Positions 8,230 through 17,708 of a DNA stretch of 64,000 nt are shown one piece after another. The notes below the pieces were generated by a model. It saw only the letters and a list, made by a program, of their open reading frames with translations. It made no database searches and was not told the DNA's origin. The position numbers and the translations under genes were made by a program. Numbering within the stretch: the first letter of the stretch is position 1; each line of letters begins with the position of its first letter. The DNA is from Geomonas silvestris (GTDB lineage: Bacteria > Desulfobacterota > Desulfuromonadia > Geobacterales > Geobacteraceae): positions 186,001-250,000 of the forward strand of contig NZ_BLXX01000004.1 in NCBI RefSeq assembly GCF_014193515.1, written 5' to 3'.

Positions 8230-10749
8230 TTACGCCTCGTCGAACTGCAGGTACTTGTACACCTTCTCCTTGTTCGGCTCGACCTTCTCCTTGTACACCT
8301 GGAGGTACTCGGCCGGGGTCGGGAGCTTGCCCAGGTTCACGGTGACGGCGCCCAGTTCGGCGGAGCCCAGGAACACCTTGGCGCCGTTGCCGATCCTGTC
8401 GTCGAAGTTGCGGGTCGAGGTGGAGAACATGTTCACCCCGTCGGGCACGCGGGCCTGGTTACCCATGCACAGCGAGCAGCCGGCGATCTCGATGCGGGCG
8501 CCCATGGCGCTGTACACGGAGAAGTACGCCTCGTCTTTGAGCTTCTGCTGGTCCATGCGGGTCGGCGGGCAGATCCAGGTGCGGACGCTGGGGTTGAACT
8601 TGGTCCCTCTCCAGATCTCACCGGCGGCGCGGAAGTGGCCGATGTTGGTCATGCAGGAGCCAAGGAACACGTCCTGGATCGGGGTGCCGGCCACTTCGGA
8701 GAGCACCTTCACGTCGTCCGGGTCGTTCGGGCAGGCGAGGATCGGCTCGGTGATCTCGGCGAGATCGATCTCGATGACCGCGGCGTACTCGGCGTTGGCG
8801 TCGGCTGCCAGAAGCTTCGGTGCCTTGAGCCACTCGTTGACCGCGTCGATGCGGTTTTGCAGGGTCTGGGCATCCTGGTAGCCGTCGGCGATCATCTGCT
8901 TCATGAGTGCCACGTTGGAGCGCAGGTAGGTAGCCACCGACTCCTCGGAGAGCTTGATGCAACCGGCAGCGGCGCTCCTCTCGGCGGCGGCGTCGGTCAG
9001 CTCGAAGGCCTGCTCGACGGAGAGCTCGGGGAGACCTTCCATCTCGAGGATGCGGCCGTTGAAGATGTTCACCTTGTTCTTCTTGGGCACGGTCAGAAGA
9101 CCCTGCTTGATGGCCCACAGCGGGATCGCGTTCACCGCGTCACGCAGCGTAATGCCCGGGTTGAACTTCCCTTTGAAGCGCACCAGTACGGACTCGGGCA
9201 TGTCGAGCGGCATGAAGCCGAGGGCGCCGGCGAAGGCAACCAGGCCGGAACCTGCCGGGAAGGAGATGCCGATCGGAAAACGGGTGTGCGAGTCGCCGCC
9301 GGTACCGACGGTGTCCGGAACCAGGAGGCGGTTCAGCCAGGAGTGGATGACGCCGTCGCCGGGCTTCAGGGGTACGCCGCCGCGCTCGATGATGAACTGC
9401 GGCAGGGTCTTGTGCATCTTGACGTCGGCCGGCTTCGGGTAGGCCGCGGTGTGGCAGAAGGACTGCATGAACATCGGCGCCAGGAACTTGAGGCAGGCGA
9501 GTTCTTTCAGCTCGTCGGCGGTCATCGGGCCGGTGGTGTCCTGGGAACCGACGGTGGTCATCTTCGGCTCGCAGGCGGTACCCGGCAGGATCCCTTCTAC
9601 GCCGCAGGCGCGGCCAACCATCTTCTGGGCCAGCGAGTAGCCCTGCCCTGCTTTCGGGGTCGGGTTGACCGGCAGGGTGAAGACGTCGGTCGGGCCCATG
9701 CCGAGCGCCTTGCGGGCGCGGTCGGTGAGTGCACGGCCGATGATCAGCGGGATGCGGCCGCCGGCGCGGAACTCGTCGAACAGGGTGTTGGGAGCCACCT
9801 TGAAGCTGGAGAGCACTGCACCGGACTCGCTCTTGATCTCGCCCTTCTTGGAGTCGATCACGATGACGTCGCCGGTCTTCATCTTGGTCACGTCGGTTTT
9901 GATCGGGAAGGCGCCGGAGTCCTGGGCGGTGTTGAAGAAGATCGGGGCGATGACGCCGCCGATGATGATGCCGTCGCGGCGCTTGTTGGGAACGGCCGGG
10001 ATGTCCTTGCCGATCGCCCAGAGTACCGAGTTGCAGGCAGACTTGCGGGAGGAACCGGTACCCACGACGTCGCCCACGAAGGCAACCTCGTACCCTTCGG
10101 CACGGAATTTGGCGATGGTGGCGTTACCGTCCGGGAAGCGGGTCTTGCCCATGGCAAGCGCGTGCAGCGGGATGTCCGGACGGCTCCAGGCGTCGCCCGC
10201 CGGGGAGAAGTCGTCGGTGTTGATCTCGCCTTCCACCTTGTAGACCTTCACCTTCACGGTCTCCGGCAGCCCCGGCTTGGAGGTGAACCACTCGGCGTTG
10301 GCCCAGGACTCGATAACCTTTTTCGCAGCGGCGTTGGTCTTGGAGAGTGCGAGGACGTCGTCGAAGGCATCGTAGACCAGGGTGATGCCGGAAAGCGCGG
10401 TGACGGCCGCATCGGCCAACTCGGCGTCTTTCAGGGCGGCGACCAGCGGGGTCACGTTGTAGCCACCCAGCATGGTGCCCAGGATCTGCACCGCGTCTTT
10501 CTTGGATACCAGCGGGGAGGTTGCGGAACCGGAAAGAATGTCGGCGAGGAACTTGGCCTTCACCTCGGCCGCCGGATCAACGCCCGGGGAAACCCGCTCT
10601 TTCAGAAGATTCAGCAGGAATGCCTCCTGCCCGGCCGGGGGAGCCTGCAGCAGTTTGCACAAATCTGCAGTCTGTTCCGGATCGAGGGGTTTGGCAGGAA
10701 TTCCCAGTGCCTTGCGTTCGGCTTCTTGCTTCAGGTACGCGTCGATCAT
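8230..10749 (-). CDS. acnB: Aconitate hydratase B (aconitase / 2-methylisocitrate dehydratase)
   Basis: This is a TCA-cycle enzyme of 839 residues with a [4Fe-4S] cluster. The cluster cysteines are in [15 protein letters not shown] and [14 protein letters not shown], as in AcnB. The N-terminal HEAT-like domain and the swivel domain typical of AcnB precede the catalytic part. An upstream in-frame codon extends the frame to 10815, but ATG at 10749 is preceded by AGGAGG at 6 nt, so it is taken as the start. It interconverts citrate and isocitrate, central for an acetate oxidiser. A palindrome over the -10 box suggests repression. Confidence 0.95.
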   Translation of the reverse strand: MIDAYLKQEAERKALGIPAKPLDPEQTADLCKLLQAPPAGQEAFLLNLLKERVSPGVDPAAEVKAKFLADILSGSATSPLVSKKDAVQILGTMLGGYNVTPLVAALKDAELADAAVTALSGITLVYDAFDDVLALSKTNAAAKKVIESWANAEWFTSKPGLPETVKVKVYKVEGEINTDDFSPAGDAWSRPDIPLHALAMGKTRFPDGNATIAKFRAEGYEVAFVGDVVGTGSSRKSACNSVLWAIGKDIPAVPNKRRDGIIIGGVIAPIFFNTAQDSGAFPIKTDVTKMKTGDVIVIDSKKGEIKSESGAVLSSFKVAPNTLFDEFRAGGRIPLIIGRALTDRARKALGMGPTDVFTLPVNPTPKAGQGYSLAQKMVGRACGVEGILPGTACEPKMTTVGSQDTTGPMTADELKELACLKFLAPMFMQSFCHTAAYPKPADVKMHKTLPQFIIERGGVPLKPGDGVIHSWLNRLLVPDTVGTGGDSHTRFPIGISFPAGSGLVAFAGALGFMPLDMPESVLVRFKGKFNPGITLRDAVNAIPLWAIKQGLLTVPKKNKVNIFNGRILEMEGLPELSVEQAFELTDAAAERSAAAGCIKLSEESVATYLRSNVALMKQMIADGYQDAQTLQNRIDAVNEWLKAPKLLAADANAEYAAVIEIDLAEITEPILACPNDPDDVKVLSEVAGTPIQDVFLGSCMTNIGHFRAAGEIWRGTKFNPSVRTWICPPTRMDQQKLKDEAYFSVYSAMGARIEIAGCSLCMGNQARVPDGVNMFSTSTRNFDDRIGNGAKVFLGSAELGAVTVNLGKLPTPAEYLQVYKEKVEPNKEKVYKYLQFDEA

Positions 10750-10832
10750 GATGCCTCCTCGTGATATTTTAACCAGCGAATTACGACAGTTACGGGATGA
10801 AAACGATACAGTCATCGTTCATTTGAACGCAT

Positions 10833-10863
10833 ACTGTATACAGTTTTTACCCTGCTTTGTCAA
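10833..10863 (-). promoter_or_regulatory. acnB promoter with overlapping palindromic operator
   Basis: On the minus strand TTGACA (10858-10863) and TATACA (10835-10840) are spaced by 17 nt. A perfect 12-bp palindrome ACTGTATACAGT (10833-10844) covers the -10 element, and a further half site ATACAGT lies at 10806-10812. The NNGTATACNN core is typical of GntR-type repressor sites. The Geobacter regulator HgtR represses TCA genes, but I cannot confirm that this is its motif. Confidence 0.65.
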
Positions 10864-11007
10864 TTATTGAAATGGTCTCGAGGTCACAGTCCGGCAACCG
10901 CCAGGATGAAGCGGCGGGAGCCTCTTGGCCTGGCGGACCTGGTATCTGGCGGAGTCAAAATGTGTCGACGGGGGGAAAGGGCAAAGGTAGCAACGGAGCC
11001 GATAACG

Positions 11008-11042
11008 AAACGGCAGCACCCTCTTCGAGGCTGCTGCCGTTT
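11008..11042 (-). terminator. Terminator hairpin after fdhD
   Basis: An 11-bp stem (AAACGGCAGCA with its complement) lies directly after the fdhD stop. The T-rich tail on the minus strand is short (TTTCGTT), so efficiency is uncertain. Confidence 0.6.
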
Positions 11043-11048
11043 TCTCCG

Positions 11049-11816
11049 TTATTCCGCCGCTGCGGAGAGCCGTTGGGGGTGCGTGTAGACGAGGAAGGTG
11101 CCGCCGCGCAGGTAGCCGATCAGCGTGATCCCCGCTTCCTGGCAGATCCTGATCGCCATGTCAGTCGGCGAGGTGCGCGAGGCGATGAGCGGGATGCCGA
11201 GTCCGGCGGCCTTGGCGGCCATTTCCGCAGAGATGCGACCCGAGGTGACCAGAAGCATTCCGGAAAGTTCCATGCGCCGGATCAGGGCCTCCCCCGCCAG
11301 GCGGTCCAGCGTGTTGTGCCGGCCGATGTCCTCGGCGTGCAGGACGAGGGTGCCGTCGAGGGCGCCGACTGCGGCGGAATGGACGCCGCCGTGCACCTTG
11401 TACTGCTCCGCCTTGCGCGCCAGTTGCTCCATGAGGGCAAAAATCGCCTCCGGGGTCACCGGTTCCCCGTCGGCCACCCGGAGGTTTCCCTCACCTGCGC
11501 CCGGGAGGCTGTAGGTGACGCCGGTGCCGCATCCGGAGGTGAGGATCGGCTTGAGGGTCTCGGGAAGCTCACCCTTGATCCTTACGTTGGCGACCCCGTA
11601 ATCGTTGCAGACGCTGAGCATCTGGAAGTCGTCGACCGAGCCGACGAACCCTTGGACCCGCAGGAACCCCGCAACCAGGAACCTGAGGTCGTGCGGCGAG
11701 GCGACCAACGTCACCAGTTCCCGGTCGTTCACCCGGATCACCAGGGGAAACTCCCCCACCACCTCGGTCTCGTCGCGCACCAGGCGCCCATCTGCATATG
11801 CGTGGACTTCTTTCAT
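11049..11816 (-). CDS. fdhD: Formate dehydrogenase accessory sulfurtransferase FdhD
   Basis: This is a 255-residue FdhD protein. Diagnostic segments are GFLRVQGF, KVHGGVHSAA, HAEDIGRHNTLDRLAGE and TSGRISAEMAAKAAGLGIPLIASRTSPTDMA. FdhD passes sulfur from IscS to the molybdenum cofactor of formate dehydrogenase. The E. coli protein has a CxxC loop; here the loop reads SGCGTG with a single cysteine. The frame stays open upstream, but ATG at 11816 has AAAAGGAG before it and matches family N-termini. No formate dehydrogenase gene lies nearby. Confidence 0.9.
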   Translation of the reverse strand: MKEVHAYADGRLVRDETEVVGEFPLVIRVNDRELVTLVASPHDLRFLVAGFLRVQGFVGSVDDFQMLSVCNDYGVANVRIKGELPETLKPILTSGCGTGVTYSLPGAGEGNLRVADGEPVTPEAIFALMEQLARKAEQYKVHGGVHSAAVGALDGTLVLHAEDIGRHNTLDRLAGEALIRRMELSGMLLVTSGRISAEMAAKAAGLGIPLIASRTSPTDMAIRICQEAGITLIGYLRGGTFLVYTHPQRLSAAAE

Positions 11817-11912
11817 GCTTCTCCTTTTGACAAAACTAGCGGGAGGCCACCCGAGGATGACCTCCCGCATCGATCGAAACGTTCTTCCCACCGCGGCGCG
11901 GCAGGTTGCCAA

Positions 11913-13196
11913 CTACTTCTTCGGTGCCGCTGCGGGCCTCGCGTCCTGCTGGAGCAGGTAGTTGCCGGTGAAGATGTAGTCGTCCTGGTAGTCGCGCCGG
12001 CCGTCGCCGTTCAGGTCGTACCGGGGAGCCTTCTCCGTCCCGTGTTCCTTCAGATACTGCTGGAAGTCCGCCTCGTTGACGCTGCCGGACTTGTCGAGGT
12101 CGACGTTCACCCTGGGGAGCACCGTCAGGGGGATCTCCTGCTCCACGCCGTCCACCGTCATGATGATGCCGGCCCTGATGGTGTTCTTGTCGGGTCTGAG
12201 CTCCAGCTGCCACTCCCCTTCGCTTGTTTGCTGCAGCGACACGTACCGCGCGTGGCTGAAGGCGAAGTTCGGCGCCCGCTCGCCCGGCAGGTGCGAGATA
12301 CGCACGGTCACGGTCGATTTACCATCGGAGATGCCGATTGCGGGAGTCTGCGCGAACCTCGCATCCGTCGCAAAGAGAGCAGTGAGCTTCTGCGGTGTCT
12401 TCTCGCCGCTGAACAGGCGGAACTTCTCCAGGACGCTCGTCACCGTATGGGCCTGGTACCTCTCGGCTTTCTTGGCAGTGACCGGAACCTCCGGCGCCGC
12501 GGTCGGTTCAGGGGTCGGTGCCGGGGTGGGCGGCGCAGTCTCGCGGCCTTCCTGCGGTACCTGCGGGGAGGTGGTCTCTTTGCGGGGGGCGCCGGAGTCG
12601 TCCGTCGGCATGCTGAGGGTGCCGCCTACGCTGTAGGTGCCGGAAGTACCGCCTTTGTTGCCGGTATCGCCACTCTTGTTGGCATCGTTGCTCCCCGACC
12701 CGGATGCCGTGAGCGTCGAACTGTTATCCTGCAGGTCGGAAGGTGCCCAGGATCCGAAACTGACCGGGATGTTCTTGGCTGTGGGGACGGTCCCGTCCAG
12801 CACCGGATTGGTGGTACCCGGCCCGACAGAGAGCCTCCCCGGAGTGCTGCCAATCTGGGTGAAGGTTATGGTGGCAAGGACCCCGGAACCGCTCATGCCA
12901 GTCTGCGACAAAGCGGCTATCTGGATCGAGCCCGGGACGTTCGCGTTGTACGCGAAGAACGAGCCGGACGCCATGGCGCCCTGGGTTACCTTTTGCACGG
13001 TGAGCAGCGAGCTGTCGTAGCCTACGATGACATGGAAAGCGTGTGGCGCCGGGATTCCGGAGGCGACCACGTTGAACGTGGCGTTACCGGCAGGAGCAAT
13101 CGAGATGGACCCGGCGGCGAATACTGCCGGTGCTGACAGGAGCAAGGACCAGATCAGCAGTAACTGGCACAGCGCGGCTCTTTTGAACTTGAACAT
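11913..13196 (-). CDS. Secreted protein with cohesin-like and dockerin-like domains
   Basis: This 427-residue protein begins with a signal peptide (hydrophobic to AVFAA near residue 28). Residues about 29-165 form a cohesin-like beta domain (VIVGYDSSLLTVQKVTQGA, GSGVLATITF). A low-complexity Ser/Gly/Pro linker follows (about 170-260), then a beta-rich domain (about 265-360). The C-terminus is dockerin-like with two calcium loops: DLDKSGSVNEAD (366-377) and DLNGDGRRDYQD (394-405). A cohesin and a dockerin in one chain allow self-assembly or attachment to another cohesin, such as that on the secretin at 18.6 kb. This partnership is inference; the specific function is unknown. Confidence 0.75.
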   Translation of the reverse strand: MFKFKRAALCQLLLIWSLLLSAPAVFAAGSISIAPAGNATFNVVASGIPAPHAFHVIVGYDSSLLTVQKVTQGAMASGSFFAYNANVPGSIQIAALSQTGMSGSGVLATITFTQIGSTPGRLSVGPGTTNPVLDGTVPTAKNIPVSFGSWAPSDLQDNSSTLTASGSGSNDANKSGDTGNKGGTSGTYSVGGTLSMPTDDSGAPRKETTSPQVPQEGRETAPPTPAPTPEPTAAPEVPVTAKKAERYQAHTVTSVLEKFRLFSGEKTPQKLTALFATDARFAQTPAIGISDGKSTVTVRISHLPGERAPNFAFSHARYVSLQQTSEGEWQLELRPDKNTIRAGIIMTVDGVEQEIPLTVLPRVNVDLDKSGSVNEADFQQYLKEHGTEKAPRYDLNGDGRRDYQDDYIFTGNYLLQQDARPAAAPKK

Positions 13197-13279
13197 GAAG
13201 ACCTCACGATGCAGGGGGCTGGTGACAGAGTTTCAACGCACCAGCAAGAATGCTTTAAACGCAGTGGGTAGTGTACCGC

Positions 13280-13309
13280 ACTTTACGTCACTCGCACTTT
13301 CCCTGTCAA
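13280..13309 (-). promoter_or_regulatory. Candidate promoter of the cohesin-dockerin gene
   Basis: On the minus strand TTGACA (13304-13309) and TAAAGT (13280-13285) are spaced by 18 nt, about 85 nt upstream of the start. It lies after the ctpA terminator, so this gene has its own transcription unit. Confidence 0.45.
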
Positions 13310-13351
13310 GAAACAGCTGATGAGGGCATTTTCCCCGTTTTGACGCACAAA

Positions 13352-13384
13352 AAAAGCGGAAGAGGTATTCCTCTTCCGCTTTTT
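13352..13384. terminator. Terminator after ctpA
   Basis: A 13-bp stem (AAAAGCGGAAGAG and its complement) with a 6-nt loop and flanking A and T runs lies 26 nt after the ctpA stop. It ends the long secretion-ftsEX-envC-ctpA run of minus-strand genes. Confidence 0.9.
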
Positions 13385-13409
13385 CCTTCATCAGCCTGGC
13401 GGCACTGCG

Positions 13410-14738
13410 TTACGCCTTGCCCATAGCCTTCAGGATGTCCCACCCTTTCAAGAGGTCGAGGGCACGCAGCACTTGCGAGTCGCCCTTGATGCTCTCGTCG
13501 GTCTTGTAGGGAGCGGGTTTCACCTTCTTGTCATCGACCGCTTCTTTCTTGTCGTTCTCGAAGTGGTTCTCGAGGTCTTTCTCGCGGATGTGCATCCCGT
13601 CGTTCTTCTTCTCGGTCGTGGCGGCGATCTCAACCTTCTCGGCCACGATGTCCGGGGTGATCCCCTTGGCCTGGATGGAGCGGCCGCTCGGCGTGTAGTA
13701 ACGGGCGGTGGTGAGCCTGAGGCCCGAGTTGTCGGAGAGCGGGATGATGGTCTGCACGCTCCCCTTGCCGAAGCTCTGGGTACCCATGACCACGGCACGT
13801 TTGTGATCCTGCAGGCAGCCCGCCACGATCTCGGAGGCGCTTGCCGACCCGCTGTTGATGAGGACCACGATCGGGTAGCTCCCCTCTTTGCCGCCTTTTC
13901 GGGCGGTGAAGCGCATCTTGGAGTCCTTCTCGCGCCCTTCGGTGTAGACGATCAGCTTCCCTTCGTCGATGAAGTGCTCGCAGACCCTGACCGCCTGGTC
14001 CAAAAGCCCGCCGGGATCGTTCCTGAGGTCGAGCACCAGCCCCTTGAGCGGAGCGGTGGCCTGCAGGCTCTTGAGCGCCTTCTCGAGGTCGTCGTCGGTC
14101 TTCTCCTGGAACTGGGAGATCCGGATGTAGCCGTAACCGTCGTCCAGCACCTTGGACTTCACGCTCTTCACCTGGATGATGTCACGCTCCAGGATGAAGT
14201 CCTTTGTCTTCTCGAACCCTTCGCGCATGATGGTCAGGGTGACCTTGGTTCCCTTGATGCCGCGCATCCTTTTCACCGCATCGGTTATGGTCAGGTCCTT
14301 GGTGAACTTCTCGTCGATCTTCAGGATCTGGTCGCCCGCCTTGATCCCCGCCTTGAAGGCCGGGGTGTCCTCGATCGGAGAAATGACCGTGAGGATACCG
14401 TCTTTCACGGTGATCTCGATACCCAGGCCGCCGAAGGCACCCTTGGTGTCGATCTTCATCTCCTTGTAGGTTTCCGGCGGCATGAAGGAGCTGTGCGGAT
14501 CGAGGGAGCTCAGCATGCCGTTGATGGCGCCGTAGACCAGCTTCTTGGTGTCCACGTCCTCGACGTAGCTCTTCTTCACGATGGAAAGCACGTCGGTGAA
14601 GAGTTCGATCGATTCGTAGTCGTTGCCGGCGCTTTGGGCCGCACACCTGCGCTGAACGCCAAAGGCGATGGTAAGCGTCAGCAGTGAGACTGTCGCGATG
14701 AAAATCGTCGCCTTTTTGTAGTTACTGCCCTTGAACAT
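13410..14738 (-). CDS. ctpA: Carboxy-terminal processing protease CtpA (S41 family)
   Basis: This 442-residue periplasmic serine protease has an N-terminal signal-anchor (about 10-27), a PDZ domain (about 95-180) and an S41 catalytic domain. The catalytic serine lies in INSGSASASEIVAG and the lysine in GTQSFGKGSVQ. A charged 70-residue tail follows the catalytic domain. The family trims C-termini of periplasmic proteins and often works next to peptidoglycan hydrolase regulators. Here it directly follows the envC-like gene, 28 nt away, which supports a joint role in cell-wall processing. Confidence 0.93.
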   Translation of the reverse strand: MFKGSNYKKATIFIATVSLLTLTIAFGVQRRCAAQSAGNDYESIELFTDVLSIVKKSYVEDVDTKKLVYGAINGMLSSLDPHSSFMPPETYKEMKIDTKGAFGGLGIEITVKDGILTVISPIEDTPAFKAGIKAGDQILKIDEKFTKDLTITDAVKRMRGIKGTKVTLTIMREGFEKTKDFILERDIIQVKSVKSKVLDDGYGYIRISQFQEKTDDDLEKALKSLQATAPLKGLVLDLRNDPGGLLDQAVRVCEHFIDEGKLIVYTEGREKDSKMRFTARKGGKEGSYPIVVLINSGSASASEIVAGCLQDHKRAVVMGTQSFGKGSVQTIIPLSDNSGLRLTTARYYTPSGRSIQAKGITPDIVAEKVEIAATTEKKNDGMHIREKDLENHFENDKKEAVDDKKVKPAPYKTDESIKGDSQVLRALDLLKGWDILKAMGKA

Positions 14739-14766
14739 TCTGCCTCCCTATCTCATGTAGTGCGTG

Positions 14767-15975
14767 TCATCTGAACCAGGGAGACGGATCGACCGGCTTA
14801 CCCTGATAACGTATCTCGAAGTACAACATCGACCCCTTGCTGGAGTCGAGATCACCGACGCTCGCCAGTACCTCGTTGCGCGCCACCTTGGCCCCTACCC
14901 TTTTGGCCATCGATGAGGCGTGGGCGTAGAGACTGAAGAAGCCCCCCCCGTGATCGACGATGATCATATTACCATACCCTTTGAAATAATCGGCAAAGAT
15001 AACTTCGCCGTCAAAGATCGCATGGATGGGCGTTCCGGCGGGTGCCGCCACCGAGATGCCGTTGCTGACCGTGAAGGAGTTGAAGTCGGGGTGCTTGTGC
15101 CTGCCGAAGCTTTCGATCATCGTCCCCCTGACCGGCAAGGAGAGCCGTCCCTTCTGGGCGCCCAGCCCCTTGTCGGGGACCGGCGTGGGGGGCGGCAGGG
15201 AAGCGACGCTACCCTGGCTTCCGGAACCGGACTTGCCACGATTTTTGGCACTATACGCCTTTCTATTTCGAGCTTCAAGCCTTTCAAACATGCTCTGCAG
15301 GCGCCTGGCGTTTGCCTGCAGCTCCTTGATCGAGGAGAGGTACCCCTGCTTGTCCTGGCGCACCTTTACCAGGTAGCTCGTCTTGCGGTTTTGCTCCTGC
15401 TCGATCTCGCGTTTCTTGGCCTCCATGGAGCGGCGGATCCCCTCTTTGCGGGAGGCGTCCTGCTCCAGGCGCGCCTTGAGCCCCTTCAGGTGCTCGAGGT
15501 CCTCGTTGTACCGGGCGAAGAGCTGCTTGTCGTGGGCCAGGACGCTCTTTAAATAGCGCAGGTTCTCGGACATCTCGGGAAAGCTCTCGGAGGAGAAGAT
15601 CACCCTCAGGTTGCCGATGTCCCCCCCCTTGTAGAGGGCCACGATGCGCCGCTCGATGTGCGAGCGCTTCTGCTCGGCTTCCTGGCGGGTGTGCTCGATC
15701 TCGGCCATGGTCTGGTCGATCCCCCGCTCCACCCCGGCCAGGTCGCGGCCCAGCGTGGTGAGGTTGTCCTGCTTCTCCTTGAGCGAGCGCTGGATCTGCT
15801 GCAGCTCGCCGGAGACCTGGGTCTCGACCTTGCGGGTCTTCGAGAGGAGCAGGTTCTTTTCCTTGATCTCGCGGCGTACCCCCTGGAGGTCTTCCTTGAC
15901 CCCGGCCTGGGCCGCGGTCGCGAGGGCGAGAGCCAGCACGAGGGAGGTTAGTTGTATGAGGCGATGTCGATGCAT
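14767..15975 (-). CDS. envC: EnvC-like murein hydrolase activator (degenerate LytM domain)
   Basis: This 402-residue protein has a signal peptide (to about residue 24), a long coiled coil (about 25-260, EKQDNLTTLGRDLAGVE...) and a C-terminal LytM fold (about 290-400). The metal-binding HxxxD of active LytM enzymes is absent (SNGISVAAPAG instead) and HLHFE reads MLYFE, as in E. coli EnvC, which activates amidases rather than cutting peptidoglycan. The preceding ftsE and ftsX genes support this. An open frame extends upstream inside ftsX; ATG 15975, one nt after the ftsX stop, is chosen because a signal peptide follows. Confidence 0.88.
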   Translation of the reverse strand: MHRHRLIQLTSLVLALALATAAQAGVKEDLQGVRREIKEKNLLLSKTRKVETQVSGELQQIQRSLKEKQDNLTTLGRDLAGVERGIDQTMAEIEHTRQEAEQKRSHIERRIVALYKGGDIGNLRVIFSSESFPEMSENLRYLKSVLAHDKQLFARYNEDLEHLKGLKARLEQDASRKEGIRRSMEAKKREIEQEQNRKTSYLVKVRQDKQGYLSSIKELQANARRLQSMFERLEARNRKAYSAKNRGKSGSGSQGSVASLPPPTPVPDKGLGAQKGRLSLPVRGTMIESFGRHKHPDFNSFTVSNGISVAAPAGTPIHAIFDGEVIFADYFKGYGNMIIVDHGGGFFSLYAHASSMAKRVGAKVARNEVLASVGDLDSSKGSMLYFEIRYQGKPVDPSPWFR

Positions 15976-15976
15976 G

Positions 15977-16954
15977 CTAGACGTTGACGAACCTTCTGAG
16001 CGAGGTGAGGCTGCCGATGAAGCCCAAAAGGACCCCGCCCCCGAGGATGACGGCAAGGTGCAGTGGCGACAGGAAGCTGAGCCCTGCACCGGCCGGGTTG
16101 ACGCCGAGGAAGCTGCCGGCGTTGTGCAAAAAGGCGAAGTAGCAGCCTGCCAGGGCGAGCAACGACAAGAGCGCCCCCAGGGCTCCCTGCAGCACCCCCT
16201 CGATCAGGAAGGGGGCCTTGATGAAGAAGCGGGTCGCCCCCACCAGGCTCAAAAGCTCGAGCTCCTCTTTTCGGGCGTAGATGGTGAGCTTGATCGTGTT
16301 GGAGACGATGAAGAGGACGGCGATGGTCAGGAAGCTCCCCAGGAGAAGCCCCATGAGCCTGAAGAAGTTCATGAACGTGTTGAAGCGCTGCACCCACTCC
16401 TCCCCGTACTGCACCTCTCCGATCCCCTGCACCTTCTTGAGTGCCGCCACGTAGTGGGTGACGGCGAAGTTGTCGCGGTGCTCGCGGTCCAGACGGATCT
16501 CCAGCGACGCGGGGAGCACGTCGGCATTCACCCCCTCAAGAAGCGACTCCTGCCCTTTCAGGCGGGCGCGCAGGCGGCTTTCCGCCTCCTGCTTGCTGAT
16601 GAAGGTCACCGACTTGGTGCCGGGGATCGATTTTACCGTGGTCTTTAACGCGGCGACCGCCAGGGGGGCCGGCTCCTTGTCGAAGTAGGCGGTGATCTGC
16701 ACCTTGTCGCTCCAGCCGTTGGCGAGCCCTTCCAGGTTCACGTAGACCAAAAGGAAGAGCGCGGCGATCAGGAGCGCAAGCGAAATGGTCCCCACGGTCA
16801 CGACGCTCACGAAGACGTTTTGGCGCAGGTTGGCGAGCGCGCGGGCGAAAAAGTAGCCGGAGCGCCCGAAGAACCCTTCCTGGGCAAGCTTGGGACGCAC
16901 GGCGCCCGCCGGTTTGGTGGTTTTTTTCATGGCGTTAGCCTTGGGTGCTGTCAT
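15977..16954 (-). CDS. ftsX: Cell division ABC-transporter-like permease FtsX
   Basis: This 325-residue protein has four membrane segments: one near the N-terminus (about 50-75) and three in the C-terminal half. A periplasmic loop of about 110 residues separates the first two, as in FtsX. It partners FtsE and relays ATP hydrolysis to EnvC across the membrane. The start is ATG 16954 (MTAPKAN), which has GGAGGTGG before it and overlaps the end of ftsE; ATG 16930 (MKKTTK) has only a weak ribosome site. Confidence 0.9.
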   Translation of the reverse strand: MTAPKANAMKKTTKPAGAVRPKLAQEGFFGRSGYFFARALANLRQNVFVSVVTVGTISLALLIAALFLLVYVNLEGLANGWSDKVQITAYFDKEPAPLAVAALKTTVKSIPGTKSVTFISKQEAESRLRARLKGQESLLEGVNADVLPASLEIRLDREHRDNFAVTHYVAALKKVQGIGEVQYGEEWVQRFNTFMNFFRLMGLLLGSFLTIAVLFIVSNTIKLTIYARKEELELLSLVGATRFFIKAPFLIEGVLQGALGALLSLLALAGCYFAFLHNAGSFLGVNPAGAGLSFLSPLHLAVILGGGVLLGFIGSLTSLRRFVNV

Positions 16955-17669
16955 CGGCCACCTCCGCGCTCTCTTCAGGGGCGGACCCCGTCTCACCCTG
17001 GTCCACGATGCGCCCCTGGTCCACGATACGTCCCTTGTCCAGGCGGATCACCCGGCGGTGGGAGTTTTCGATCACCCGGCGGTCGTGGGTTGCCACCACC
17101 ACGGTGGTCCCGCGGTTGTTGGCCTCCTTGAAGAAATCGAGGATCGCCTCCTTGTTCTCCTCGTCCAGGTTTCCGGTCGGCTCGTCGGCGATCAGGATCT
17201 TCGGGTCGTTCACCAGGGCGCGCGCCAGGGCGACCCGCTGCTGCTCGCCGCCGGAGAGCCTAAGCGGCGTGGAGTTCAGCTTGCTCTCAAGCCCCATGCG
17301 CTTGAGGATGTGGAAGACCTTCTTGCCGATGTCGCGCTGGCCCCAGCCCAAAACCTCGAGGGTGATGGCGACGTTCTCCAGGACGGTCCGGTTGGGGAGC
17401 AGCTTGTAGTCCTGGAACACGACGCCGATGCTGCGCCTCACCAAGGGGATCTGGGAGCGCGACAGCCGGGTCAGGTTCTGTCCGTCGATCAGCACCTGGC
17501 CGCGGGTCGGGGTGAGTTCTGCGTAGAGGAGTTTCAAAAGGGTGGACTTCCCGGCGCCGGACTGCCCGGTCAAAAAAACGAAATCCCCTTTGGGGATCTT
17601 TAGGTTGATATCGGAAAGCGCAGCCGCTTCGGGCTGGTAGGACAACCCTACGTTGTGGAGTTGAATCAT
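16935..17669 (-). CDS. ftsE: Cell division ATP-binding protein FtsE
   Basis: This 244-residue ABC ATPase has Walker A GQSGAGKST, signature LSGGEQQRVALARA, Walker B ILIADEPTGNLD and the switch histidine in VVATHD. The first 220 residues match FtsE; the acidic C-terminal 25 residues (VDQG repeats, EESAEVADD) are extra. FtsEX controls septal peptidoglycan hydrolysis. It lies 39 nt after the pseudopilin gene, so division genes may be co-transcribed with the secretion locus. Confidence 0.92.
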   Translation of the reverse strand: MIQLHNVGLSYQPEAAALSDINLKIPKGDFVFLTGQSGAGKSTLLKLLYAELTPTRGQVLIDGQNLTRLSRSQIPLVRRSIGVVFQDYKLLPNRTVLENVAITLEVLGWGQRDIGKKVFHILKRMGLESKLNSTPLRLSGGEQQRVALARALVNDPKILIADEPTGNLDEENKEAILDFFKEANNRGTTVVVATHDRRVIENSHRRVIRLDKGRIVDQGRIVDQGETGSAPEESAEVADDSTQG

Positions 17670-17708
17670 GTCGTTTCTGAACCTCGTTGCATGTGGGCGG
17701 CCGTCAGG

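Noticed and set aside
8155-10764. Plus-strand 869-codon open frame opposite acnB
   Set aside because: It is the antisense shadow of acnB: same region, low-complexity composition and no family features.
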